DNA of 54,989 nt from Streptomyces sp. NRRL F-2580 (GTDB taxonomy: Bacteria > Actinomycetota > Actinomycetes > Streptomycetales > Streptomycetaceae), in NCBI RefSeq assembly GCF_000720115.1, contig NZ_JOIR01000041.1, positions 1 to 54,989 of the forward strand, read 5' to 3'. Positions 24,516 to 32,859 of this stretch are shown here, one piece after another. The notes under the pieces were generated by a model that was not told the DNA's origin, searched no databases, and was given only the letters and a program-made list of their open reading frames with translations. Numbering within the stretch: the first letter of the stretch is position 1; every line of letters begins with the position of its first letter. Made by a program: the position numbers and the translations under genes.

Positions 24516-25003
24516 GCAGCACGACCACGCAATCGGTGACGCTGGTGGCGGCGACGGTGGGGACCGGGCTGATGGCCGGGCTCTACTTCGCCTTCGACAT
24601 CTCGGTGATGCCGGGGCTGGGCCGCGGCGACGACCAGACGTACGTGACGGCGATGCGGAACATCAACGAGGCGATCGACAACGGCCTGTTCGGGCTGCTG
24701 TTCCTGGGCGCCTTCCTGGCGACCGGGGTGGCGGCCGCGCAGCAGCAGCGTGGCGGCCGCCCGGACGCGGCGCGCTGGGGCTGGCTGGCGTTCGCGTTGT
24801 ACGGGCTGTCGCTGGTGGTCACCGCGATCGTGAACATCCCCCTCAACAACCAGCTGGCCCGGGCCGGCGCCGACGTGGCGGCGGCCCGCTCCCGTTTCGG
24901 CGGCCGGTGGGCCTCGGGCAACATCGTGCGTACGGTGGCCTGTACGGCGGCCCTGGCCGCGCTGGGACGGGCCCTGACGCTGCACGGCCGCGCGTCGGTG
25001 TAG
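24512..25003 (+). CDS. DUF1772 membrane protein, anthrone-oxygenase-like
   Basis: A 163-residue protein with about four membrane helices (VTLVAATVGTGLMAGLYFAF; GLFGLLFLGAFLATGVAAA; WGWLAFALYGLSLVVTAIV; a C-terminal helix). The conserved NIPLNNQLA motif near residue 105 and a downstream RxxFGGRW region are characteristic of DUF1772 proteins. Some members act as cofactor-free anthrone oxygenases in aromatic polyketide pathways; others have no known role. The GTG start overlaps the hemerythrin stop. In a window with an aromatase and an ActIII-type reductase, oxidation of an anthrone-like intermediate is a reasonable guess. Confidence 0.82.
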   Translation: MSSTTTQSVTLVAATVGTGLMAGLYFAFDISVMPGLGRGDDQTYVTAMRNINEAIDNGLFGLLFLGAFLATGVAAAQQQRGGRPDAARWGWLAFALYGLSLVVTAIVNIPLNNQLARAGADVAAARSRFGGRWASGNIVRTVACTAALAALGRALTLHGRASV

Positions 25004-25204
25004 GCCCCCCGGCCGCGGCGAGAGCGGCGGCGGCAGGCGCCGTGGCGCTGCGCCGCTCCTCCCCCGCGAACGGCGCCCGCTCTCTTCTCCGTCCCCCGCG
25101 GGAGAGCGGGCGCTTCGCCGTGCGCGGACCCGCGTCCGGGGATACGGGATGCGGGATGCGGGATGCGTGCGGGGGCTGGACGTACGACGCGAGAGGATGG
25201 ACGC

Positions 25205-26203
25205 ATGGACACGCTGACCGGACTGCTGGAAGGCCCCAAGGCCCGGGGGGCCTTCCTGCTGAAGTCCGTCTTCAACCCGCCCTGGTCGCTGCGCGTGGAG
25301 GACCGTGCGCCGCTCTCCGTCGTCACGATGGTGCACGGTGACGCCTGGCTGGTTCCCGAGCACGGCACCCCGGTGGTGATCCGGCCGGGCGACGTGGCCG
25401 TCGTACGCGGCCCCGAGCCGTACACGGTCGCGGACTCCCGGGACACGCCGGTGCAGATCACGGTCGGCCCGGAGCAGCGGTGCAGCACGGAGGAGGGCGA
25501 GGACGTCACCGAGACGATGGCGCTCGGCGTGCGGACCTGGGGCGACGATTTCCAGGACGCCGGTTCGGCGGTGATGCTGAGCGGTACCTACCAGGCGCCG
25601 AGTGAGATCGGCCGGCGGCTGCTGAGCGCGCTGCCGACGATCCTGGTGCGGCCGGCCGAGGCCGCCGACACCACTCTGGTCGCCCTGCTCGCGTCGGAGA
25701 TCTCCAAGGACGAGCCGGGTCAGGAGATCGTCTTGGACCGGCTCCTGGACCTGCTGCTGATCGGGGTGTTGCGGACCTGGCTGGCGGCGCCGGGCAGTGG
25801 TGCGCCCTCCTGGTACCGGGCCCAGAGCGACCCGGTGGTCGGGCCCGCCCTGCGGCTGCTGCACGAGAATCCCGCGCACGGCTGGACGGTCGAGGAACTC
25901 GCCCTGAAGGTGGGGGTGTCGCGGGCTTCCATGGCGCGCCGGTTCACCGAGGTGGTGGGCGAGCCGCCGGTGGCCTATCTGACCGGGTGGCGTCTGGCCC
26001 TGGCGGCGGACCTGCTGCGGGAGCCGGAGGCCACCATCGCGACGGTGGCGCGGCGGGTGGGCTACAGCTCGGCCTTCGCGCTTTCGACGGCGTTCAAGCG
26101 GGTGCGGGGGATGAGTCCGCAGGAGTTCCGTTCGGGCGCCCACCCGGTGGCCGCGCCGCAGGCCCCGCAGCGGGCATGCACGGTGGTGCTGCCCGGGCCC
26201 TGA
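25205..26203 (+). CDS. AraC-family transcriptional regulator with N-terminal cupin
   Basis: A 332-residue regulator. The N-terminal half is a cupin sensor domain (VVTMVHGDAWLV and RPGDVAVVRGPEPYTV). The C-terminal 100 residues carry two AraC helix-turn-helix units (WTVEELALKVGVSRASMARRF, then ATIATVARRVGYSSAFALSTAF). The ATG at 25205 gives the usual start of the cupin_6-type AraC group (MDTLTGLLEGPKARGAF). It stands alone, convergent with the leftward operon ending at 26278. AraC proteins of this kind often control an adjacent oxidoreductase gene, here perhaps the upstream NmrA-hemerythrin-DUF1772 group. Confidence 0.9.
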   Translation: MDTLTGLLEGPKARGAFLLKSVFNPPWSLRVEDRAPLSVVTMVHGDAWLVPEHGTPVVIRPGDVAVVRGPEPYTVADSRDTPVQITVGPEQRCSTEEGEDVTETMALGVRTWGDDFQDAGSAVMLSGTYQAPSEIGRRLLSALPTILVRPAEAADTTLVALLASEISKDEPGQEIVLDRLLDLLLIGVLRTWLAAPGSGAPSWYRAQSDPVVGPALRLLHENPAHGWTVEELALKVGVSRASMARRFTEVVGEPPVAYLTGWRLALAADLLREPEATIATVARRVGYSSAFALSTAFKRVRGMSPQEFRSGAHPVAAPQAPQRACTVVLPGP

Positions 26204-26277
26204 CGGCCGGCGGTGACGCGGGCCTGGGCGCCGGTGGTGTGGTGGCGGGGCCCGGGCCGGTGTCCGTTGTCCGTGTT

Positions 26278-26982
26278 CTACGGGGGGACGGCCGAGGAGG
26301 CCGGTACGGGCGCGGCGGCGCGCTCGGTCGGCTGCCGGGGGCCTTCGCGGGTCACGGCGGTCAGGACCAGGTCCGGGCCGGCCAGCCAGCGGCCCCGGTA
26401 GTGCGGGTTCACGGGCGGGGGCGGCGAGGGGTGCATGGTCGCCGTGAAGCCGCCGTCGGGGGAAAGGGTGAGGGTGGCGTCGCGGAAGCCGAGCCAGATG
26501 CCGGTGGCCGGGTACCACGCCTTGTAGGCCGCCTCCTTCGCGGAGAAGAAGACGCGGTCCCACGGGACGGTGGGGTCGGCCGAGGCGAGGGCGGCGAGGT
26601 GGGCGCGTTCGTCCTCGGAGGCGATCAGGGCGAGGACGCCCCGGGGCAGCGGGCCGGCCGGCTCCGCGTCGATGCCCACGGCGGCCATCACGGCGGCGGG
26701 GGCCGCCACGGCCGCGCGGTAGCCCTCGCAGTGGGTGATGCTGCCGACCACGCCGGAGGGCCACTGGGGGGCGCCGCCCGGTCCCGGGAGCAGGGCGCCT
26801 GGGGGGCGGCCGAGGTCGGACAGGCAGCGGCGGGCGCAGGCCCGGGCGGTGGCGAACTGGGTGCGCCGGTGGGCCCGGCGGCCCTCCATGAGGGCCGCCT
26901 CGGCCGGGAAGAGAGGGGCGGGCGCCGCGTCGTCGAAGGCTTCCGATGACGTGACGCCCGGGGGAAGGAGTTCCTCGATCAT
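26278..26982 (-). CDS. 4'-phosphopantetheinyl transferase, EntD/Sfp type, copy 2
   Basis: A 234-residue phosphopantetheinyl transferase. VGIDAEP near residue 102 and FSAKEAAYKAWYP near 150 are the two metal/CoA-binding motifs, both intact, and GSITHCEGYRAAV near 80 is the EntD-family H motif. It therefore looks fully competent to activate the ACPs in this window. Its ATG overlaps the stop of the hydrolase gene upstream. It is the last gene of the leftward operon, which begins at 32388 opposite the ACP-KASIII-FabG operon. Confidence 0.93.
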   Translation of the reverse strand: MIEELLPPGVTSSEAFDDAAPAPLFPAEAALMEGRRAHRRTQFATARACARRCLSDLGRPPGALLPGPGGAPQWPSGVVGSITHCEGYRAAVAAPAAVMAAVGIDAEPAGPLPRGVLALIASEDERAHLAALASADPTVPWDRVFFSAKEAAYKAWYPATGIWLGFRDATLTLSPDGGFTATMHPSPPPPVNPHYRGRWLAGPDLVLTAVTREGPRQPTERAAAPVPASSAVPP

Positions 26983-27815
26983 CGCGCGGCGAGCTCGGTG
27001 ACGGCGGCGACCGCGAGGAGCGGGCGTTCCAGTGCGAGCATGTGGCCCGCGCCGGGTACCGGTTCGAAGCGGGCGCCCGGCAGGACCTCGGCGAGGGTTT
27101 CGGCCAGCGCGATGTCGATCACCTTGTCGCCGTCGCCGTGCAGGACGACGGCGGGGGTGGTGACCGTTTTCAGGGCTTCGCGGACGTCCCAGCCGCGGGT
27201 GCAGCGGAAGAAGTCCGCGCGCACGCGGGGCGTGGTGGCGGCGAACATCTGCCGGTTGACGTCGCGTACGACGGGGTCCACGTCCTTGCCCATGGTGGAG
27301 CCGAGCAGTTTGCCTCCCAGCCAGGGCCGGCGCAGGGCCCGGGAGAAGAGCTGGCTGCCCATCATCTTCACCTCGCTGTCCGGGGTGTCCTGGCCGTGTG
27401 CGGCGGTGCCCAGGAGGACCAGGCCGCGCAGCCGGCCCGCGGAGGGTGAGGTGGCGGCGTAGGTGAGGGCGGTGAAGCCGCCGCCCGAGTGGCCGACGAG
27501 GACCGCCTCGCGGGCGTCGGTCTCGCCCAGGACGGCGGCCAGGTCCGCGCTGAGGCGTTCCACCGAGACCGGTGTGCGGCCCAGGGTGGACGCGCCGTGG
27601 CCGCGCTGGTCGTAGAGCACCACCCGGTGTCCGGCGCGGATCAGGCGGTCGGTGACGGTGCCCCAGGCGCGGCGGGTGTGTGCCCAGCCGTGCAGCAGGA
27701 CGACGTCGGCGGCGCGGGGTGTCGCGTCCAGGGGGGCGAGGACGGTGACGGCCAGTTCCGCGCCGTCGTCGGTGCGGACCGTCAGTTCGCCGGCGGTGTC
27801 GGGGGCGGCGGTCAC
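26979..27815 (-). CDS. Alpha/beta hydrolase
   Basis: A 278-residue alpha/beta-hydrolase. The oxyanion-hole motif LLHGWAHTRRAW is near residue 43, the nucleophile elbow VGHSGGG near 107, an acid in HGDGDKVID near 220 and the catalytic His in PGAGHMLALE near 250. The triad is complete. The GTG at 27815 overlaps the stop of the SRPBCC gene upstream and the stop overlaps the phosphopantetheinyl transferase start, giving three coupled genes. Ester or thioester hydrolysis is likely; the substrate is unknown. Confidence 0.88.
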   Translation of the reverse strand: MTAAPDTAGELTVRTDDGAELAVTVLAPLDATPRAADVVLLHGWAHTRRAWGTVTDRLIRAGHRVVLYDQRGHGASTLGRTPVSVERLSADLAAVLGETDAREAVLVGHSGGGFTALTYAATSPSAGRLRGLVLLGTAAHGQDTPDSEVKMMGSQLFSRALRRPWLGGKLLGSTMGKDVDPVVRDVNRQMFAATTPRVRADFFRCTRGWDVREALKTVTTPAVVLHGDGDKVIDIALAETLAEVLPGARFEPVPGAGHMLALERPLLAVAAVTELAAR

Positions 27816-28285
27816 CGGGGTACCGCCGACAGCTGCCGGTCCAGTGACGCGAAGGCGGCGAGGGTGGCCTTGGAGTGTTCCGCGCCGAGGTCGGCGACCT
27901 TGGCCAGGGCCTTGAGCCAGCCGTGCGGGCTGCCGGTGAAGTGCATCGAGAGGCGGGTGCGGCCGGCGGGCAGCGGTTCGAGCAGGAAGGTGCTCGGGCC
28001 GCGGAAGACGCCGTCCACGTACTCGATGTCGAGTCGGCGGCCGGGCTCCACGGCCACCGTGCGGGAGGTGAAGCGCAGCTTCAGCCCGCCCTTGTCGACG
28101 CCCTTGGTGTGCACGACCACGCCCACCGTGCCGCCGACCTCGTCGGGGGCGCCGGAGACGGCGGTGAACGTGTTGTGCGGGACCCACCATTTCCTGGCGC
28201 CGCGGAATTCGGCGACGAGGGCGTCCCAGACGGCATCCGCCGGGGCGTCGATCACCGCCTCGTCGATCAGGTCGTACGTCGTCAT
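27812..28285 (-). CDS. SRPBCC (polyketide cyclase/START-like) protein
   Basis: A 157-residue single-domain SRPBCC protein (YDLIDEAVIDAPADAVWDAL at the start; GRTRLSMHFTGSPHGWLKAL near 115). The fold binds hydrophobic ligands and includes polyketide cyclases, lipid carriers and toxin-like proteins. The ATG at 28285 has GGAGG nine bases upstream. It is coupled to the following hydrolase and lies 94 bp after a Tat-exported flavoprotein gene. Ligand handling or cyclisation in the same pathway is inferred. Confidence 0.85.
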   Translation of the reverse strand: MTTYDLIDEAVIDAPADAVWDALVAEFRGARKWWVPHNTFTAVSGAPDEVGGTVGVVVHTKGVDKGGLKLRFTSRTVAVEPGRRLDIEYVDGVFRGPSTFLLEPLPAGRTRLSMHFTGSPHGWLKALAKVADLGAEHSKATLAAFASLDRQLSAVPR

Positions 28286-28379
28286 CTCGCAGCCTCCACT
28301 CGCTATGGGAAAGGCGGTGGGGGCGGGGTCCCTCTCCCCTGCCCCCACCGCCGGGTCTTCACGGCCGGCCGGCTTGCCG

Positions 28380-29906
28380 TCAGGCGAAGAAGCCCTGGCC
28401 GGGCGTGAAGATGTTGTTGGGGTCGAACTTCCGCTTGGCGTTGACGAAGCCGCTCCAGCGGGTGCCGAAGTGCTTCTGCCAGTCGGCGCCCGTCATCGGG
28501 ATCGAGCCGACCAGGTAGCGCTTGGCGCCGCTGGCGACCGCGATGTCGTACAGGCGGCGGTTCTGGTCGATCATGCCCTGGATGTTGGGTTCACCCGGGT
28601 TGGGGAAGCGCAGCAGGTCGAAGAGGTAGGCCACGGACTCGTTGGGCATCATCGCCAGCGGCCGCTTGATCTTCGACGTGTGGAACGGGTAGAAGAGCAG
28701 GAACCCGCCGCCGAGGGAGCTGTCGTCCAGCTCCTGCTCGACGCGCTTCATGAACGCCTTGGTCTTCGAGGCGGGCAGGAACATGCTCAGCCAGGGCTTG
28801 GGCGTGTACCAGTGGCCGCCTTCCTTCAGGACGGCCTCGTAGGCGTCGAGGCGGAACATGTAGTCCCGGAAGGAGACGTCCTCGATGACCGCGTCCGCGC
28901 GGACGTCCTTGAGGTCGCACAGCAGCTTGGTGCGGTTGGGCGGCGTCGTGTTGTAGGTGGCGCCGACCTCCAGCTTGTAGCGCCAGCCGGAGTTGTCCGG
29001 GGTGCGCAGCATCTCGCCGGCGTGGACCTGGAAGCGGCCGTCGGCCAGGACCTTCTCCGAGTCGGCGAGGTACTGCTCGACGGTGCTGTAGAACAGGCTG
29101 AAGATGACGGCCCGCTTGGGGGCCGGGATCAGCTTGACGGTGGCGCGGACGATGATGCCGACCTGGCCGCCGCCGGACAGGGCCGCGTTGAACAGTTCGG
29201 TGCGCTGGGTGGCGCTGGCGGTGACGAGCTTGCCGTCGCCGGTGACGATGTCGATCGACTGCACGGTGTCGCAGAGCAGGCCGTACCTCTGGACGGTGCC
29301 GCCGATGCCGCCGATGCTGATGGTGCCGCCGACGGAGATGTACAGGTAGTCGGGGAGCGCCGGCGGGGTCTTGCCCACCTTGAGGGTGGCGTCGGTCAGC
29401 TGGCCCCAGGTCACTCCGGCTTCGACGACCGCGGTGTCGTTGCCGATCGAGATGATGTTCGACATGCCCTTGGCGTCGATGGAGATGCCGCCGGGCACGC
29501 GTGCCTGGCCGTAGACCGAGTGGGACTCGATGTCGTTGCCGGTGCCGCCCTGGCCGTTGACGGCGACCTTGATGTTGTTGGCGCGGGCGTACTCGACGAT
29601 CTTGACGATGTCGCTGGTGCCGCCGGGGCGCAGCACCGCCCACGGCTTGCTCGCGGCGCCGTCGAAGAGGTGCCCGAAGTCGTTGGCGAAGGCGTCGACG
29701 ACGCCGGGGGTCGTCTCCAGGGTTCCGAGGAGTCCCGGCACGGGGACGACGTCGGAGTTGCCGGCGGCCTCGGCGGCCGTCGCCCAGGTCTGGGACACGG
29801 TGTTCCAGCCGACGACCGCGACGGCGGTGGTCGCGATCCCGCCCAGGACCCGGCGGCGGGACGGCTCGGCCGGGGTGCCCGCGGCCGTTCTGTGGGTGCT
29901 GCTCAT
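28380..29906 (-). CDS. Tat-exported FAD-linked oxidase, cytokinin-dehydrogenase-like
   Basis: A 508-residue flavoprotein. A twin-arginine signal (SRRRVLGGIATTAVAVVGW) occupies residues 16-40. A PCMH-type FAD-binding domain follows, with PWAVLRPGG near 90, SHSVYGQA near 127 whose His could carry covalent FAD, and LPDYLYISVGGTISIGGIGG near 185. The C-terminal domain closely follows plant/bacterial cytokinin dehydrogenases: DVSFRDYMFRLDAYE, PWLSMFLPASK and HFGTRWSGFVNAKRKFDP near the end. It probably oxidises a C-N or C-C bond of an exported or periplasmic small molecule. It lies 12 bp after the monooxygenase gene in the same operon. True cytokinin activity is not implied. Confidence 0.85.
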   Translation of the reverse strand: MSSTHRTAAGTPAEPSRRRVLGGIATTAVAVVGWNTVSQTWATAAEAAGNSDVVPVPGLLGTLETTPGVVDAFANDFGHLFDGAASKPWAVLRPGGTSDIVKIVEYARANNIKVAVNGQGGTGNDIESHSVYGQARVPGGISIDAKGMSNIISIGNDTAVVEAGVTWGQLTDATLKVGKTPPALPDYLYISVGGTISIGGIGGTVQRYGLLCDTVQSIDIVTGDGKLVTASATQRTELFNAALSGGGQVGIIVRATVKLIPAPKRAVIFSLFYSTVEQYLADSEKVLADGRFQVHAGEMLRTPDNSGWRYKLEVGATYNTTPPNRTKLLCDLKDVRADAVIEDVSFRDYMFRLDAYEAVLKEGGHWYTPKPWLSMFLPASKTKAFMKRVEQELDDSSLGGGFLLFYPFHTSKIKRPLAMMPNESVAYLFDLLRFPNPGEPNIQGMIDQNRRLYDIAVASGAKRYLVGSIPMTGADWQKHFGTRWSGFVNAKRKFDPNNIFTPGQGFFA

Positions 29907-29918
29907 CTCGTGCGTCTC

Positions 29919-31481
29919 CTACTGGTGAGGTACCGGCTTGGTGCTGCGCACCCGGGAAGCGAGCTGGTACTCGCTCAGGTCGAGGCGCTTGGTCCCGCGA
30001 CGGAAGCGCCAGGTGTAGGTGGGGAAGACCGTCGTGTTGCGGCCGTTCGCGTCGAGGTACCAGCTCTTGCAGCCGCCCGACATCCAGACGGTGCCCTCGA
30101 GGTGCTTGTCGAGTTTCCGGTTGTAGGCGTCCTGCGCTTCCTGGCGGACCTCGATGCTGGCCAGGCCGCGCTTGTCCGCCTGCTTCAGGGAGTCGACGAC
30201 GTACTGGACCTGTGCCTCGATCATCACGGTCTGCGAGGAGTGGCCCAGGGCGGTGTTCGGGCCCAGGAGCATGAAGAGGTTGGGGAAGCCGGCGATGGTG
30301 GTGCCCCGGTGGGCGGCCATGCCGTCCTTCCAGGCCTCGCGCAGCTGGACGCCGCCCCTGCCCCAGATCCGGCGGGCGACCGGGCGGTCGGTGGCCTGGA
30401 ATCCGGTGCCCAGGATGATGGTGTCGACCTCGCGCTCCACACCGTCGCTGCCGACGATCGACTTGGGGCGGACCTCGGCGATCCCGTCGGTGACGATCTC
30501 GACGTTGGGCTGCTGGATCGCCGGGTACCAGGTGTTGGAGAACAGCAGGCGCTTGCACGCCACCAGGTAGTCGGGGGTGAGTTTGGCGCGCAGCGCCTCG
30601 TCCGGGACCGACTTCTGCAGGTGGTCGCTCGCCATCTTCTGGACCTTCTCGGCGAGCTTGGGGCGCTTCCAGAAGAAGGCGAGGATCTCACGGCCCCACA
30701 TGTTGAAGCCGCGCCGGAACTGCTGGTATCCGGGCAGCGAGCGGAGCATCTTGGTGTGGAGCTCGCTGTTGGCCTTGTCGGGCTTGGGGCCGATCCACGG
30801 GGGCGTGCGCTGGTAGAGGTCCAGCTGTGCGACCTCGGGCTGGATCTCGGGTACGAACTGGATGGCGGAGGCGCCCGTGCCGATGACGGCGACGCGGCGG
30901 CCGGCCAGGTCGTGGTCGTGGTCCCAGTTCGAGGAGTGGAAGATCTTGCCCTCGAAGTCCGTCAGTCCCTGGATGTCGGGGACGGCGGCCTCGCTGAGGT
31001 AGCCGGTGCCGGTGACCAGGAACTGGGCGGTGTACTGGCCCTGTGAGGTCTCGATCTTCCAGTGCCGCTCGTCCTCGTCCCAGCGGGCGGCCTCCAGTTC
31101 GTGCCCGAACCGGATGTGCGGGCGGACGCCGAAGCGGTCGGCGGTGTCGCGCAGGTACGCGTACAGCTCGTCGCGGGAGGCGAACGTCGACTTCCAGTTC
31201 GGGTTGCGGGCGAAGGAGAACGAGTAGAGGTGGGACATGACGTCGCACGCACAACCCGGATAGCTGTTGTCGCGCCAGGTGCCGCCGACCTCGTCGGCCC
31301 GCTCGAACACCAGGAAGTCGTCGATGCCCGACTGCAGCAGTCGGATGGCGGTGCCCAGGCCCGAGAAGCCGGTGCCGATGACCGCGACCCGCAGGTGCCG
31401 GGTGGGGCCGCGGCCGCCGGGGGCCTTCTCGGTGCCCGTGCGTGCTCCGCCGTCCTTGGCCGGCTCAAGAATGCTCGTCAC
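29919..31481 (-). CDS. Flavin-containing monooxygenase, Baeyer-Villiger type
   Basis: A 520-residue FAD/NADPH monooxygenase. The FAD motif VIGTGFSGLG is near residue 34, the BVMO-like fingerprint FEGKIFHSSNW near 175 and the NADPH motif VIGTGASAIQ near 195; GGTWRDNSYPGCACD is typical of the family. It would insert oxygen next to a ketone or oxidise a nitrogen or sulfur atom. The ATG at 31481 lies ten bases after the methyltransferase stop. It is part of the leftward operon with the methyltransferase and the Tat flavoprotein. Confidence 0.9.
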   Translation of the reverse strand: MTSILEPAKDGGARTGTEKAPGGRGPTRHLRVAVIGTGFSGLGTAIRLLQSGIDDFLVFERADEVGGTWRDNSYPGCACDVMSHLYSFSFARNPNWKSTFASRDELYAYLRDTADRFGVRPHIRFGHELEAARWDEDERHWKIETSQGQYTAQFLVTGTGYLSEAAVPDIQGLTDFEGKIFHSSNWDHDHDLAGRRVAVIGTGASAIQFVPEIQPEVAQLDLYQRTPPWIGPKPDKANSELHTKMLRSLPGYQQFRRGFNMWGREILAFFWKRPKLAEKVQKMASDHLQKSVPDEALRAKLTPDYLVACKRLLFSNTWYPAIQQPNVEIVTDGIAEVRPKSIVGSDGVEREVDTIILGTGFQATDRPVARRIWGRGGVQLREAWKDGMAAHRGTTIAGFPNLFMLLGPNTALGHSSQTVMIEAQVQYVVDSLKQADKRGLASIEVRQEAQDAYNRKLDKHLEGTVWMSGGCKSWYLDANGRNTTVFPTYTWRFRRGTKRLDLSEYQLASRVRSTKPVPHQ

Positions 31482-31491
31482 GTCGACCTCC

Positions 31492-32388
31492 TCAGCGGCG
31501 CGTGATGGTGACGCGGAAGTTGTTGAAGAACTTGTCCTCGAGCGTGTAGGCGAAGATGTCGAGGTAGCGCTCGAAGCGGGAGACGACCTCTTCGCCCTCC
31601 AGGGCCACGGCCTCGTCGCGGCGCTCGGCCAGCAGGACCAGCCAGGCGCGGCAGGCCATGGCGAAGGACTCGCGCTCGTTGACGATCTCGTCGATCTCGA
31701 AGAGGCCCTCGGCGGCGGCGGACAGCTCGCTCAGGTGGGGGATGTGGCAGCCCTCGAACTCGGAGCGCTGGAGGAACTTCAGGTCGTCGAGGAGCGCGCG
31801 GTTCATCGGCAGCGCCTCGGCGGTCATGGTGTGCAGTACGAACTTCGCGCCCGGGTTGAGGGCGTTCGCGACCTGCTGGAAGAAGTACCGGTAGCGCTTG
31901 GTGCGCTCCTTCGGCGGCAGGTTGGAGGAGACGAAGTGCTCCAGGGCGTTGATGCAGAACGCTGCGTCGTACTTCTCGCTGTCGTCGGCGACCTTGTAGT
32001 CGGCCCAGCTCTGGACCAGCGTGGTGATCCGCGGGTTGCCGAGGCCGTCGATGAAGGCTTCCTGGGTGCGGGAGAGGGTCAGGCCGACGGCCTGCTCCGC
32101 GCCGTGCACGGTGGTGAGGCGGTTGAGCATGGTGCCCCAGCCGCAGCCGATGTCCAGGACGCGCTTGGTGGTGCCGGCGCTGACGTTCGCGAGTTCGGCG
32201 AACTTGTCGAGCTTGCGCTCCTGCGCCTCGTCCAGGGTGGCGACCAGGTCCTCGCCGTCCTCCCAGTAGCCGCCCGAGTACATCATCGTGGGGCCCAGCA
32301 GGAGTCGGTAGAAATCGTTGCTGACCTCGTAGTGGTGCCTGATCGCATCGACCTCGGGGTCCACCGACTTGGGGGCGACCGTTGTCAT
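31492..32388 (-). CDS. SAM-dependent methyltransferase, cyclopropane-fatty-acid-synthase family
   Basis: A 298-residue CFA-synthase-type methyltransferase. HHYEVSNDFYRLLLGPTMMYS near residue 17 is the substrate-side signature and VLDIGCGWGTM near 72 the SAM-binding motif. Members of this family methylate double bonds or form cyclopropanes on acyl chains, and some methylate small natural products. The ATG at 32388 has AAAGAGG upstream. It heads the leftward operon and is divergent from the ACP gene across 205 bp that must hold both promoters. An ACP-bound or free product of the neighbouring fatty-acid-like genes is a plausible substrate. Confidence 0.9.
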   Translation of the reverse strand: MTTVAPKSVDPEVDAIRHHYEVSNDFYRLLLGPTMMYSGGYWEDGEDLVATLDEAQERKLDKFAELANVSAGTTKRVLDIGCGWGTMLNRLTTVHGAEQAVGLTLSRTQEAFIDGLGNPRITTLVQSWADYKVADDSEKYDAAFCINALEHFVSSNLPPKERTKRYRYFFQQVANALNPGAKFVLHTMTAEALPMNRALLDDLKFLQRSEFEGCHIPHLSELSAAAEGLFEIDEIVNERESFAMACRAWLVLLAERRDEAVALEGEEVVSRFERYLDIFAYTLEDKFFNNFRVTITRR

Positions 32389-32593
32389 CCTGATCCTCTT
32401 TCCTGCGTGTCCGGCGGGCCTTGTTTCCGAATTCGCGACCGAGAAAACCCGATGCCCCGCAAGGCGTGCGCAAGAGGGCCCGGATTCGGGATCCGGTGCG
32501 GTGTTGCGCGTTCCTTGCGGGGGCGGGGCTTTTATCGCTCTCGAAAACAAGACACGCACTGCCGAGTTGCATTGCCGAGAGAGGACCGACCCC

Positions 32594-32848
32594 ATGTCGC
32601 TGCCCACCATCGAAGAACTGGCGAGCCAGCTCGAGGCCGTCTCGGGTGCCGCGGAGGTCAGCCCCGACGCCCCGCTCCAGCACATCGCGGACGTCGACTC
32701 GCTGGACCTGATGGAGTGGCTGTACGGATTCCAGAACCAGTACCCGCACATCCCGGCCGACGAGTCCCTCTTCGCGGACCTCGACGACACGACCACGCTG
32801 CGTGACGTCTACGCGAAGATCGTCGACCTCGTCCCGGCTCAGGCGTAG
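32594..32848 (+). CDS. Acyl carrier protein, ACP1
   Basis: An 84-residue carrier protein. The phosphopantetheine serine lies in ADVDSLDLMEW near residue 36, and the helical pattern fits a FAS/PKS-type ACP. The ATG at 32594 has GAGAGGA upstream. It begins a rightward operon followed 12 bp later by a KASIII gene and then a FabG gene. It is unlike ACP2 at 41.0 kb, so the cluster has two dedicated carriers. Confidence 0.9.
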   Translation: MSLPTIEELASQLEAVSGAAEVSPDAPLQHIADVDSLDLMEWLYGFQNQYPHIPADESLFADLDDTTTLRDVYAKIVDLVPAQA

Positions 32849-32859
32849 CGAGGGGTGAC

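Noticed and set aside
27489..31046. A continuous rightward reading frame of 1185 codons
   Set aside because: It is antisense to the SRPBCC, Tat-flavoprotein and monooxygenase genes, has a valine/aspartate/glycine-rich composition typical of GC-bias shadow frames, and matches no family.
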